Positions 38,510-50,800 of a stretch of DNA of 64,000 bases are shown here, one piece after another (positions within the stretch are counted from its first letter, which is position 1; the number at the start of each line of letters is the position of its first letter). The notes under the pieces are model-generated. The model saw nothing but the letters and a program-made list of their open reading frames with translations. It was not told the DNA's origin and did not search any database. This stretch comes from Tetracladium setigerum (Eukaryota; Ascomycota; Leotiomycetes; Helotiales), in contig PZJY01000004.1 of the NCBI GenBank assembly GCA_031472005.1, positions 1,958,556 to 2,022,555 on the forward strand, read 5' to 3'. Both the position numbers and the translations under genes were made by a program.

Positions 38510-41381
38510 ATGAAGTTCAACATTGAGTGCGTCCCTAGTCAAATATCGATGAGATACCTGGTACTGAATCTCCTGTAGTGATCTTCCAGTTCTGTTTCCA
38601 TATCCACGGATATATCCAGGTAGGCTTCGCTCTCAGTCCCGTTGATCAACCGAAAATTACTGACCTTTGACAGAGCAATATGCGTATGTTGAGCAAGCTT
38701 TGTCAGGTGATAGTGTGCTAATACTGAACTTCAAGATATATGTGTGATCTGAAGCGTGAGTTTCGAGACCCGTTGGTTCCCTTGCAGCTACTGTGGCTCA
38801 TTTTTACGCAGGAACACTAGATGAAAAAGGTCACTGTGTACTCGAGATGCCCTCGGGGACAGGAAAGACTGTGTCTCTTCTGTCCCTGATTGTGGCATAT
38901 CAGCAATACTATCCAGAGCACCGGAAGCTCATCTACTGCTCACGTGAGTTTGGCCGCCCGTGCTACAGTTTCGAAATTGACCCAAATGCTAGGTACGATG
39001 TCGGAAATTGAGAAAGCGCTTGCGGAACTAAAGGCTTTGATGAAGTATCGAGAAGAGCAATTGGGATATAAAGAAGACTTCCGAGGACTTGGTTTGACCA
39101 GCAGAAAGAATCTTTGCCTCCATCCCTCCGTCAAGCGGGAGAAGAGTGGTGCGGTTGTTGATGCGAGATGTCGAAGTTTGACTGCTGGGTTTGTGAAGGA
39201 GAAGAAGGACAGGGGCGAAGATGTTCCAGTCTGCGTCTACCATGATGTAGGAACTTCTGTCTGGAGTCAAATTCTCATATTGACCAGTTCTTTAGAATCT
39301 TGACAACCTCGAGCCCCACAACTTGATCCCAAATGGCGTATGGACATTGGATGGCATTATGCGTTATGGAGAGGAACACAAGCAGTGTCCTTACTTTACA
39401 TCTCGTCGAATGGTAAGGACAATAAGACCCCAATTATCCTCTGTGCTAACACAAGCAGATGTCCTTCTGCAACGTCATCATATATTCATATCACTACCTT
39501 CTTGATCCCAAAATTGCAGAGAGGGTATCGAAGGAGCTCTCCAACGACTGCATAGTCGTTTTCGATGAGGCCCATAACATTGATAATGTTTGCATCGAGT
39601 CTTTGAGCACAGACATCACTGAGGACTCTCTCCGCAAGGCAACACGAGGCGCACAAAACCTGGAGAACAAAATTGCAGAGATGCGGGATACTGATGCAGA
39701 CAAGCTCAAAAACGAATACGCAAAGCTTGTGGAGGGACTAAGAGATGCAGATGAAGCACGCCAGGAGGATGCTTTTATGTCAAACCCTGGTGGGTTCCAT
39801 TGATTATGTAGCACCACATTACTGACATGATCTAGCACTTCCCGACGATCTTCTGAAAGAAGCAGTCCCGGGGAATATTCGAAGAGCAGAGCATTTCATT
39901 TCCTTCCTGAAGCGCTTTATTGAATATCTAAAGGTCAATTGTTATTCATTCCGTTGATTATACCACAGGCCATATTAACAAAACGTTAGACGAGGATGAA
40001 AGTTCGCCAGGTGATCTCGGAGACGCCGCCGTCCTTTCTAGCACACCTCAAAGAATATACATTCATTGAGAAGAAACCCTTGAGATTCTGCGCCGAGCGA
40101 CTGACCTCTCTTGTCCGAACACTGGAATTAACAAACATTGAAGATTACCAACCCCTTCAGGAGGTTGCTACCTTTGCCACCTTGGTTGCAACCTATGAAC
40201 AGGGATTTCTTCTCATCCTCGAGCCATATGAATCAGATACAGCTGAAGTCCCCAACCCAGTGCTACACTTCACCTGCCTCGATGCCGCAATCGCGATCAA
40301 GCCTGTTTTTGACCGCTTCAGCTCGGTCATCATTACTTCAGGAACGATTTCCCCCTTGGAGATGTACCCGAAGATGCTTGGTTTCACCACCGTGGTTCAA
40401 GAGTCGTATAGCATGACACTGGCGCGGCGCTCCTTCTTGCCGATGATCGTGACTCGAGGGTCAGATCAAGTTCCAGTCTCCTCGGGCTTCCAAGTCCGCA
40501 ATGAACCATCTGTGGTTCGAAATTATGGCCACCTCTTGACAGAGTTCTCAAGACTGACACCCGATGGTATGGTGGTATTCTTCCCATCCTATCTGTACAT
40601 GGAGTCGATCATCAGTATGTGGCAAGGAATGGGCATTCTCGATGAAGTGTGGAAATACAAATTGATTCTTGTCGAGACACCCGATGCACAAGAAACCTCG
40701 CTTGCTTTGGAGACCTACCGCACTGCGTGTTGCAACGGCCGTGGGGCAATCCTGCTTTGCGTGGCAAGAGGAAAAGTTAGTGAGGGCATCGACTTTGACC
40801 ATCAGTACGGACGGACTGTGCTGTGCATTGGGGTACCTTTCCAGTATACCGAGTCTCGGATCTTGAAGGCTCGACTCGAATTTCTTCGTGAGACATACCG
40901 TATCCGAGAGAACGACTTCTTGTCCTTCGATGCCATGCGACACGCGGCTCAATGTCTCGGTCGAGTGTTGAGAGGGAAGGATGACTACGGGATCATGGTC
41001 TTAGCTGACAAGAGATTTTTGAAGAAGAGAAATCAATTGCCGAAATGGATCAATCAGGCCCTCCTAGAGTCGGAAGTCAATCTGAGTACGGACATGGCTG
41101 TTGGGTCGGCCAAGAAATTCTTGAGGGGCATGGCTCAACCTTTCAAGGCCAGTGACCAGGAAGGCATTAGCACTTGGAGTCTTCAAGACCTGATGAAGCA
41201 CAAGGAAAGGCAGGAAGAAGAGACCATCAAGGCGCTGAGAGAGGCAGAGGAAGCCAATACGAACGTGAATGGGAGAATGGATGGGGTTCAGAATGGGCAT
41301 GATGCAGACAATAATAGCGACGAGGATTACGGGGATGAGCTTGATGCGGATGAAGTAGAAGCTGCAATGGTTCTGGGTTAA
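38510..41381 (+). CDS. RAD3: RAD3/XPD, TFIIH 5'-3' DNA helicase
   Basis: ATP-dependent, iron-sulfur DNA helicase of TFIIH, for nucleotide excision repair and Pol II initiation. Ten exons: 38510-38526, 38579-38619, 38674-38683, 38736-38755, 38812-38943, 38993-39246, 39296-39412, 39459-39789, 39836-39933 and 39990-41381. They sum to 2,412 bases, 803 residues, the family length. Start MKFNIDDLPVLFPYPRIYPE. Walker A is MPSGTGKTVSLL (about residue 42), the DEAH box is VFDEAHNID, and the four iron-sulfur Cys lie in CLHPSV, RCRSL, CVYHD and QCPYF. Motifs V and VI are GKVSEGIDF and QCLGRVLRGKDDYG. The tail is acidic. Introns 1-5 are crowded, and exon 3 is only 10 bases. Confidence 0.95.
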
Positions 41382-42146
41382 GACTACTGTTGTTGTTGTT
41401 GTTGTTGTTGTTGTCGTTGTCGGTGCTTGCTTGCTGCAAAACTTGGTACCGTATCAAGAGAGAGTAGTAGTGAGTGAGTGAGGCTATGCAACAAGGTGGT
41501 GGTGGTGGTGGTGAGATGCGAGGAACATCATGATCTTAGCCAGCCAAGCAGCATATACCTAGGTATCCTTCGTTGACTTCTAGCCTTCTAGCCTTCTAGC
41601 CTTGTGATGCTCTGTGGTGTCATGGCATACCTTACGAAATGCCTAAATGGGTGGGAGTATGTAGAATTCTTGGTTATTGGTGGGCAAAGGGGGGCTGGCC
41701 TGCAGGCAATCTGTCACTCATCTGCCAGATGATCTTGATCCAATCCTTACCTACAGTAGTAAGGTACTGAGAGGCGGCGAGGCAGTCAGCACGACCCCGA
41801 CTACTAACTAGCACGCGACCCCTATTCAATTTTCTTACTTTTTTTTTTAACTCCGCTTCCACACAGCCGCACAAACTCTCACAACGCCATCAGAGTGTTC
41901 TTAGCATTCTTCTTTCATTTATTGGCTGGTTTGTTAGCTGGTTCATGAGCTGAGATACAGTATTGCAAGCAAGATGGAAACCACACAAATACAGTATTAC
42001 TCATGGATCCATTCCTTCACCACCATTCGAGTCAGCTACAGTCTACAGATGATCAATGGCACACCCAAACTCCCCAAGAGCATGCGCGTCTGTGGGAAGT
42101 CGACAAGGATGCCATCTCCCCGGCCTGGGCTGGGCCAACCGAAGAA

Positions 42147-42178
<32 letters not shown>

Positions 42179-43113
42179 TGGGAAACCTGAATCTGTTTGG
42201 CCGTGCCAGGTTTTGCATTTTGTCCCGTATTACTTTACCTCCGGACTACTCTCTCTTCTCCTTCAAGCTGTAAGTAGGTAGGTAGGTAGGACATAGCAAT
42301 CCTTTGGGCGCTTTCGTGTCACCGTTGTTTGTCGGCAGCCCATCGGCCGTAATCCTGATGAGGCGTAGCTAGCGCCTTCGACCTCTCTTTGTTGAGCGCG
42401 GCTGAGGAGGGGGGAGAGAACAGGAGGAAGGAGAGTAGGAGGAATAGGGCGTACGGAGGGAGTAAGTAGCACGTACTACCTATTGTAGTAATAATAATAT
42501 CACAACTCACCTCACACAACTCATTACTCAATAAATAATTTAGTTGGACGACTGTTCGGGCGGGGGACGGGGAGTACCTACTCCTTCGTACCAAGCAGAG
42601 GGAGAGCGTATTTATTATTATGATCATTATTATTATGGTACTCCGTATAGTGTAATAGGACTGCGGTCGTAGTCGTTAGCGTACGCTTATACGTGGTGCA
42701 TACGGGACAGTACAGGACATACGTACCCCCTTGGGTTGCAATGTACAGTGCTCCGTAAGAAGGATAAAATAATACGAAGGACGATGAGCAACATTCAATC
42801 AAACAGTGGCAGAAAAGACACCTACTATCTAATGAATGATGATACGCGCAACAGAAGCCAAAACCGACCCAATTTGGACCCGCTTGGGGGCCCGCCGTGT
42901 TCATTATTATTGGCAGGCTGCTGCCGAGATGAGAAGAAATGAGCCTCGCCCGCCCCTGGCTGAATTCCGAGACTAATGAAGCCGAATCTGAATCTGAAGC
43001 AGCAGCAGCAGGAGCAACAGGGCTGTGGACAACTGGAGTCAGGACTACTAACTGGACAACGAAGTTCTGGACTGGACTGGACTGTCTGGACTGCTGGACG
43101 ACTGCTTCCACAA

Positions 43114-43190
<77 letters not shown>

Positions 43191-44082
43191 TAATAATAAC
43201 TACAATCATAACAACAATAAATAAACAATAATGGGTAAAATGTGGCATCCCATCCCATCCTGGACGGAGGCGGTCCGGCTGCGCTCCAGCCTGCAAAGAG
43301 AACGAGAAGAATCCCAAATAATCCCCCTCCTAATAATGCTCCGCCGCCTGAAAACAATGCACAACTTCGTATTGGGATTTGCTTGTTCCCTGTCATCGTT
43401 GGCTGCTTGCTTGCCGCTTCCTCTCTTCTTTCTCTCGCTGACTCTCCTCTCTCCGACTTCTTCTCTCGTCGCCCTTCACTGCTGCTGCTGCTGCTGCTGC
43501 TCGCCATTATTCTGACGGCTTTTTGCGGCGCATCTCTCCTTGTTTTTCTTGCGCCCCCCTTCCCTTCTGACCTACTCTTCTTCTCATTCTCCTTCTTCTG
43601 CTTCTTCTTCTTCTGTTTCTTCTTCTTCTTCTGCTGTTTCTTCTCTCCTTCCTCCTCCTCCTCCTCTTCTTCTTCTCCCCTTTCCCCCTTCTTCCCTCTA
43701 CATTGTGGGACCACGTCGATCTTGGCGCGCTCCATCCCCATCCATCCACACGTCCCCTACTCTTCCTGCTCTTCTTGCTCGCGCCAGCGCCTCCTTAAAC
43801 CACCCAACGGGCACGCAAGGTATTCATCAACAACCACCACCCTTCTTCAGCCCACCACAGCCTTAAACCATCCGATTCCCTCGCCCAGCTCTGTCCACAG
43901 TCCATAAACATTCTCATCATTCACCTCTCCATCTAATGTGCAACGGCTTTCCACAGCATTAGAGCGTTTTGCTCGTTGCTTCGGCGTCACGTGCCCCCGT
44001 TACTTTCCCTCCATGCTCGTTTTTGAGCACACGAATTCAACACATCAATGGACTGAGTCAACGATACTCGCTCTCTTTCATA
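41382..44082. other. Microsatellite-rich intergenic region
   Basis: 2.7 kb without a supported gene. It carries TGT repeats (about 41388-41414), GGT repeats (near 41500), GAA repeats (about 42141-42178), about 25 AAT units (43113-43199), CTG units (about 43481-43502) and a TCT/CCT-rich tract (about 43560-43690). A 387-codon minus-strand open frame (42578-43741) is made of these repeats and is not a gene. The last part must include the promoter of the next gene. TACTCCGTA occurs at 42639-42647. Confidence 0.7.
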
Positions 44083-47000
44083 ATGGAAACGACAAGGTTT
44101 CGGGCGCCGCCTGCATTTCGGCGCTTCTCGAGAAGCATGCTTCAGTATTCCGTCCTGGTCACGTCGGTTCTTGCTGCCAAAGTACTGCATCTATACATTC
44201 ATTCGTCCTCAATCCCATTTCTGCTGTACTGTTTATATATGCCGACCTTCTTGGCCATAGACATCGTCAACGCCGGCCTCTTTTGGGTTGTTGTTCACCT
44301 CAATGCTTCCGGCAGGCTTTCAATTTTGTTGGGACTAAGCAGAGGAATATTTTGGTATGAAGTATCCAATCTCTAGGATCACCCCGACTGACTGAATTTC
44401 AATAGCCTAATGATACTGGGAGCTGCATCGGTTCAGATATCTTTCTATTCCATGACAGGCCAGGAGATCAAATGGAAGGCTGCAAAAAATCTCGCCTCTG
44501 ATCATGATGGCTTCAAAGTGGCACTCAGCGGAGGTGTCCAGGCCATGTTCGTTTCCATTTTGATTCTAGCCCTTGCATTCACCTTCTCACAGCCACTTTA
44601 CTTCATTACCCAGGCACTGGTGGGCGCTGGTGCGAAGCTCTTCCGACCGGGGCAACATTATTCCATGGTGCCGTCGAAAGAAGCTGTGCCAGTTAGCCAG
44701 CAATCTGCCAGCGAAAGAAATGAGGATCATAGCATCTCAGCAAGCAGGCGTTCAGTGGAAACCGGTCCTCTCCTGGCCGATGACGGCGATGGCCGGGCAA
44801 AACACTTGTGGAGAAACAGGCTTTTGTTCCTCACACCATTCTCAATCATCTGCATTCTGCTGTTTCTTCGACCATCTCATTTCCCTTACGCACACATGTC
44901 ACAATCCCTTCCGTATACCCTCGCTGAGATATGGTACTCGTTTGATGGGGATATGTGTGAGGCGGGACATTTTGAGGCGGTTCCTCCATTTCCATTGCAA
45001 GACTTGGTCGCAGAAGAGTTCTGGGAGCCTTCCCATGACGCCTACGTGGGATGGAGGCCAACCGGAAATGTGACTGCGAAATACCTAGCTGATTACCATG
45101 CTTCTCGTCCATCTTGGTTGCCGGATATACCGATGCAAGGTCTGGAGCGATGGTAAGATACTCATCACCCCTTTGCTCTGTTAAAAGCTGCTGGAGATAT
45201 CTTGTCAGATTCCTTTGAAATCTATATCTCTGCTGCACGTCTGTTTGACATTGCAAAAACAGTGTGGTGACGGCTTGAAACCCACTAGTTCGCAGGATCC
45301 TCCTTGTTAATTTTACTGACATGTCCTTAATCTAGGTATAAACCACCCCGGGAGGAGCATATAGAGTCAACATCTGGAGGACGTAGAATCTATCATGGAC
45401 CAAACTATTATCCTGGCGTGCGACCAGATCGACACCCCCCGGACCACCACCCTTGGAAGGACACCGGCGTGAACTACGACCCTGTGCTGGACCCCATGAG
45501 AATTTCAAATCTGGATCAGAAAGTTTTCGCATCTATCTCGGATGCCCTCAAGGAGCGTAAGATTACCATCAAGCACATAGTTCTGCTTGCATTGGAAAGC
45601 ACCCGAAAAGATGTCTTTCCGTTGAAGAAGGACTCGGCAATTTATCAGAATATCATGAAAACACATGGGCTCGCTGAAAGTGCCACGGCCGCGATGGAAG
45701 CCCTGGCCGCGCTTACTACAAACACCGAAATCCTTTCCGGGGAAGCAAGCGGGTTCGAGCAAGCCAGCAATAGTTCCGCAGCGAAACCTGGAAGTTGGAG
45801 AAACCTTGACGAAGGCCGAGGCGGCATGAATATCCAAGGTGCTTTCACAGGAAGCACCACTTCTCTCAAAAGCTTTTTGGAAAGTCATTGCGGAGTACAA
45901 CCGTTGGCCGTCGATTTCACTGTCGAGGCTCGTCGCCAGATTTATCAGCCGTGTATTCCTTCGATCTTGAAATTCTTCAATAACAACAAACCAAGTAGAC
46001 AACTGCACCCGCGAGATGCGAAAAATGACGAATATAGATCAATGCCATGGCGGTCTAGCTATGTTCAGGCCATCACCGACACCTTTGATCATCAGGATGT
46101 TTTGAACGAGGAGGTAGGCTTTGATGATATCATTGCAAAGAATGTTCTTCTCGACCCCCAGTCAGAGCACTTCCCACCCACAGAGAAGCAGTCCAACTAT
46201 TTTGGCTTCCCGGAATCCCAGGTCAAACCGTACATTGAAGATATGTTCCGTCGGGCAGAGGAGTCAGGCGAGCGTTTGTTTTTGTCTCACTTGACATCTA
46301 CCACCCATCACCCATGGAATTTGCCAGAGGCGGCTGGTGAGAGTGTTCAATACCTCAAGCAGGGTCGATGGAGAAAGGAGCATGAGCTCAACCGCTATCT
46401 CAACACGATCAAATATGTCGACAATTGGATCGGAGAGATCATGGATTTGCTGGAGAAAGTCGGCGTTGCGGAGGAAACTCTAGTCGTGATGGTTGGTGAT
46501 CACGGCATGGCCTTTGAAGAGGACTCTAAAGTCTATTCGACATTCGAAAATGGCCACATATCGAACATGCGAGTGCCTTTAAACTTCCACCATCCTTCAC
46601 TACCTCGAATGCAGCTGAAGGTTAATGCGACATCCCTCTCTATCATTCCGACCATCCTAGATCTTCTTGCTACCACTTCTTCCATCAACAAGGAAGATTC
46701 AATCATTGCATCGGATCTCATCCAACAATACGAAGGACAAAGTCTTATCCGACCTTTCCAAGTAAAAAGAAATGGACGCCAAGCATGGAATATTGGGGTT
46801 ATAAACGCTGGTGGAGCACTACTGTCCGCCTCTTCCACCGCTGTTCCCTATCGGCTGGTAATGCCAATATGCAAAGCTGGAACCTATCGATTTACCGACA
46901 ATGACTTGGATCCCAACGAGTTGCAACCCATGGAAGGAAACTCGGTGGTGGAGTTGGCGAGGAAGGTTGAAAGGTCACATGGCGCCGATGCAGCAGAATG

Positions 47001-47151
47001 GGTACAGCAGGCTGAGAAGGTTGGGAAGTGGTGGACCTTGGAGCAGAGGCGGAGATGGAGATACAACGGAGCCAGTTTACAAAATGATCGAACACCACAG
47101 GAGTTAGAAGGGGCTGGCGCAGAAAGAAAGGAACACTGGTGGGATACCTAA
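44083..47151 (+). CDS. Membrane-anchored sulfatase / LTA-synthase-like protein
   Basis: Alkaline-phosphatase-superfamily enzyme of the sulfatase or phosphoglycerol-transferase type; the substrate is unknown. Exons 44083-44354, 44406-45152 and 45336-47151 give 944 residues. The first 260 residues hold about five hydrophobic spans (for example SVLVTSVLAAKVLHLYI, FVSILILALAFTFSQ, LFLTPFSIICILLFL), so the catalytic part is probably lumenal or extracellular. The domain runs from about residue 420 (IVLLALESTRKDVFP, with the likely Ser/Thr nucleophile and metal ligand) to about 830, with THHPWN and the metal-binding VMVGDHGMAFEED near residue 727. Start ATG 44083 is chosen because upstream in-frame text has no ATG. 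A GPI-ethanolamine-phosphate transferase is less likely from the layout. Confidence 0.8.
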
Positions 47152-47852
47152 AAAGACAGGTGGGAATTCTGGTTTGATATTTGGCGCCATAGCATTTGGG
47201 ATGGAGTCGGTCATTGCATTGTTCTCTTTTCGATTTAGCGTTTCTTTTGTCGGGCGTCCTGTTATGCTAAGAAATGTTATTGTAGCTGATAAAACAGAGT
47301 GATGAATACACTAGTTGTACAGTACTTACCTGGTCTGTGAAACATTCATCATTTTAAATAAATCGTTGCAAAGCTAGCAAAGAACAAATAAATGAGTTGG
47401 GCTCTTTCGCCACTTTGAGATTACGAGTGTTCAATGTTTGTTCCTACCTACCTACGTACCTAGGTACTTGATTCGGCATGCTTATCACATAACTACCTAG
47501 CTATCTACCTAGGTAGTCGAAAAATAATACGACTTCACCTCTGGACCTCCACCTCCACTTCTGGAAGTTGTTGACTTCAATAGACTTCAACTCCACCGAT
47601 TACCTAATCAATGACAAGACAAGCAGCAGAGTTCACCGCCCTGATTATTCTGCCACACCAGAAAATCTCCGTTACCGACAACGGACCCCACGGCCACAGC
47701 TTCCCCAGATTGTTGATTGAGTCACCACCCACCTGCCACACTTTTTCCCTTCCTCTCTTTGTTCACAAATCTACAATTGATTGCCCCATATCAATTGGCA
47801 CCTGTGGTAGACATTCTTACATCATTTTCGCACAAAACCTGCTCTGGACAAC
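47152..47852. promoter_or_regulatory. Intergenic region upstream of AROM
   Basis: 701 bp. A cluster of TACCTA/TAGGTA palindromic units (ACCTACCTACGTACCTAGG near 47446-47465 and ATCTACCTAGGTAGT near 47502-47516) stands out. A frame open from TTG 47717 into AROM has no ATG, so it is not taken as coding. Confidence 0.5.
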
Positions 47853-50800
47853 ATGGGCCCTACACCCCTACTTCAAACCCTACTCGCATTGCCATTCTGG
47901 GCAAGGAGGACATAGTCATCGATTTCGATATCTGGCGGACTTTCGTTGTAGAAGACTTACTGAACCATACCCCTTCATCGACGTACCTCCTCATCACAGA
48001 CACAAACCTCTCACCCCTTTATGTTCCAACCTTTCGAAAGGTCTTCGCAGAGCGATCTGCCACCCTAGAAAGCCGTCCCCGACTCCTCGTTTATGAAATC
48101 CCACCAGGAGAGAGCTCGAAGGGGCGGGAGACGAAGGCCGAGATAGAGGATTGGATGCTGCTGCAACAATGCACAAGAGATACTGTAATTGTAGCTCTGG
48201 GCGGCGGTGTCATTGGAGACTTGATTGGATACGTTGCGGCCACATTCATGAGGGGGGTTCGATTTGTGCAGGTTCCCACAACTCTGCTGGCTATGGTTGA
48301 TTCCTCTATTGGTGGCAAGACGGCAATCGATACGCCATTCGGGAAGAATCTCATCGGTGCTTTTTGGCAGCCGCAGAGGATATACATCGATTTGGCTTTT
48401 CTCGAAACTTTACCTGTCCGGGAATTTATAAACGGCATGGCTGAAGTTGTCAAGACAGCTGCCATCTGGGACGAAGCTGAGTTTGCTGCCTTGGAGGATA
48501 ATGCTGGTCTGATTATGGCGACGATCCGAGCGAAACCGCAGAGTTCAACAGGCCGTTTGGACAAGATTCGTGACATTCTCAAGAGAATTGTGGTTGGGTC
48601 AGCAAAGACAAAGGCGGAGGTTGTGTCGGCTGATGAACGGGAAGGGGGATTGAGGAATCTTCTCAATTTCGGCCACTCCATTGGCCATGCTTTTGAGGCC
48701 ATTCTCACCCCGCAAGTACTCCATGGGGAGGCTGTAGCTATTGGTATGGTCAAAGAAGCTGAATTAGCCCGCCATCTGGGGGTATTAAAGCCAGGCGCTG
48801 TTGCTCGTTTGGCGAAATGCATTTCAAGCTATGGCTTACCCACATCACTGGCTGATAAGCAAATCCAAAAGCTTACTGCTGGCAAGATTTGTCCGGTTGA
48901 TGTTTTATTGGAGAAGATGGGTGTGGACAAGAAGAACGACGGCCAGAAAAAGAAGATTGTCCTCCTTTCCGCAATTGGAAAGACACACGAGCCGAGAGCC
49001 AGTGTGGTTGAAGACCGCGCGATTAGAATTGTGCTTTCTGACGCAATTGTGGTATCTCCTGGCGTACCAAAGACACTCCAAAATGTTGTGGTTCCTCCTG
49101 GGTCCAAAAGTGTCTCAAATCGTGCTCTTGTGCTTGCAGCCCTCGGAACTGGTCCATGTCGTCTTAAGAATCTATTGCACTCAGACGATACGGAATTCAT
49201 GCTTACGGCAATTGGAAAACTGGGAGGTGCAACCTATTCATGGGAAGATGCTGGAGAGGTTTTGCTTGTCAAAGGAAAGGGCGGCGACCTTCACGCCAGT
49301 CCAACTGAACTCTACATCGGTAATGCTGGGACTGCTTCGAGATTCTTGACAACGGTGGTTTCCCTGTGTAAGCCTTCCGTTGTGGGTTCAACCATTCTTA
49401 CTGGTAACGCTCGCATGAAGCTTCGGCCGATCGGTCCCCTGGTCGACTCTTTGAGAGCGAACGGTGTGAATATCAAATACCTTGAAAAGGAGCACAGTCT
49501 TCCTTTGGATGTTCCTGCGTCAGGTGGATTTGCAGGTGGTGAGATTGAACTTGCTGCGACCGTCTCGTCTCAATACGTCTCGTCCATTCTCATGTGTGCT
49601 CCGTACGCCAAAAAGCCAGTCACTCTTCGTCTCATCGGCGGAAAGCCAATATCCCAACCCTACATCGATATGACTACAGCAATGATGGCAAGTTTCGGCA
49701 TTAAAGTCATCAGATCTAACACGGAAGAGCACACTTATCACATACCCCAGGGTGTATACAGGAATCCAGAAGAGTATGTTGTCGAGAGTGATGCAAGCTC
49801 TGCGACTTATCCGATCTCTGTAGCAGCTATTTCCGGTACCAGCTGCACAATCCCAAACATTGGCTCTAAGTCACTGCAAGGCGACGCTCGCTTTGCAATC
49901 GAGATTCTCAGGCCCATGGGCTGTGAGGTTGTCCAGACCGACTATTCAACAACAGTGACTGGACCTCCAGTTGGAGAATTAAAGGCACTTCCAGAAGTTG
50001 ACATGGAGCCAATGACGGACGCTTTCTTAACCGCATCAGTACTTGCTGCCGTAGCGAAGGGGACTACCAGAATCCGAGGTATCGCCAACCAGCGCGTCAA
50101 GGAATGCAACCGTATTCTTGCCATGAAAGATCAACTAGCGAAATTCGGAGTCATATGCCGTGAGCTCGATGATGGCATTGAAATTGACGGACAACCAATT
50201 TCATCTCTCGGTCACCCAGAAGATGGAATTTACTGCTATGATGATCATCGTGTGGCAATGAGCTTCAGCGTATTATCAGTTGCAGTACCCAAGCCGGTTT
50301 TGATCCTAGAACGTGAATGCGTCGGGAAGACTTGGCCCGGCTGGTGGGACATCCTTTCATTGTCCTTTGATGTCAAGTTATCGGGTCAAGAATCCAAGGC
50401 ATCGCGTCCAGCACACCAGAAACCCTTCAACTTATCGAAAAAATCAATATTCATTATTGGTATGCGGGGTGCTGGCAAAACTACTGCTGGTGGGTGGGCG
50501 GCAACTCTCCTGAAGAGGCCTCATCTTGATCTTGATATCGAGCTGGAACGTACGATCGGGATGTCAATTCCACAACTAATCAAAGAACGAGGCTGGGAAG
50601 GATTCAGGGAAGCAGAATATGCCCTTCTCAAGAAGGTGATGACTGAAAAGCCCAGGGGCTACGTTTTTGCTTGTGGTGGTGGCGTGGTAGAAGTTCCTGA
50701 ATCTCGAAAGCTTCTATCTAATTGGCATAAAGCGGGTGGGATTGTCCTGCTCGTGCATCGAGATACAGATCAAGTCATGCAATATCTCCAAATCGATAAA

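Noticed and set aside
42578..43741. 387-codon open frame on the minus strand
   Set aside because: It is made of GAA, AAT and CTG repeats read as poly-Lys/Glu, poly-Tyr and similar. Overlapping long frames in other phases show the same effect.
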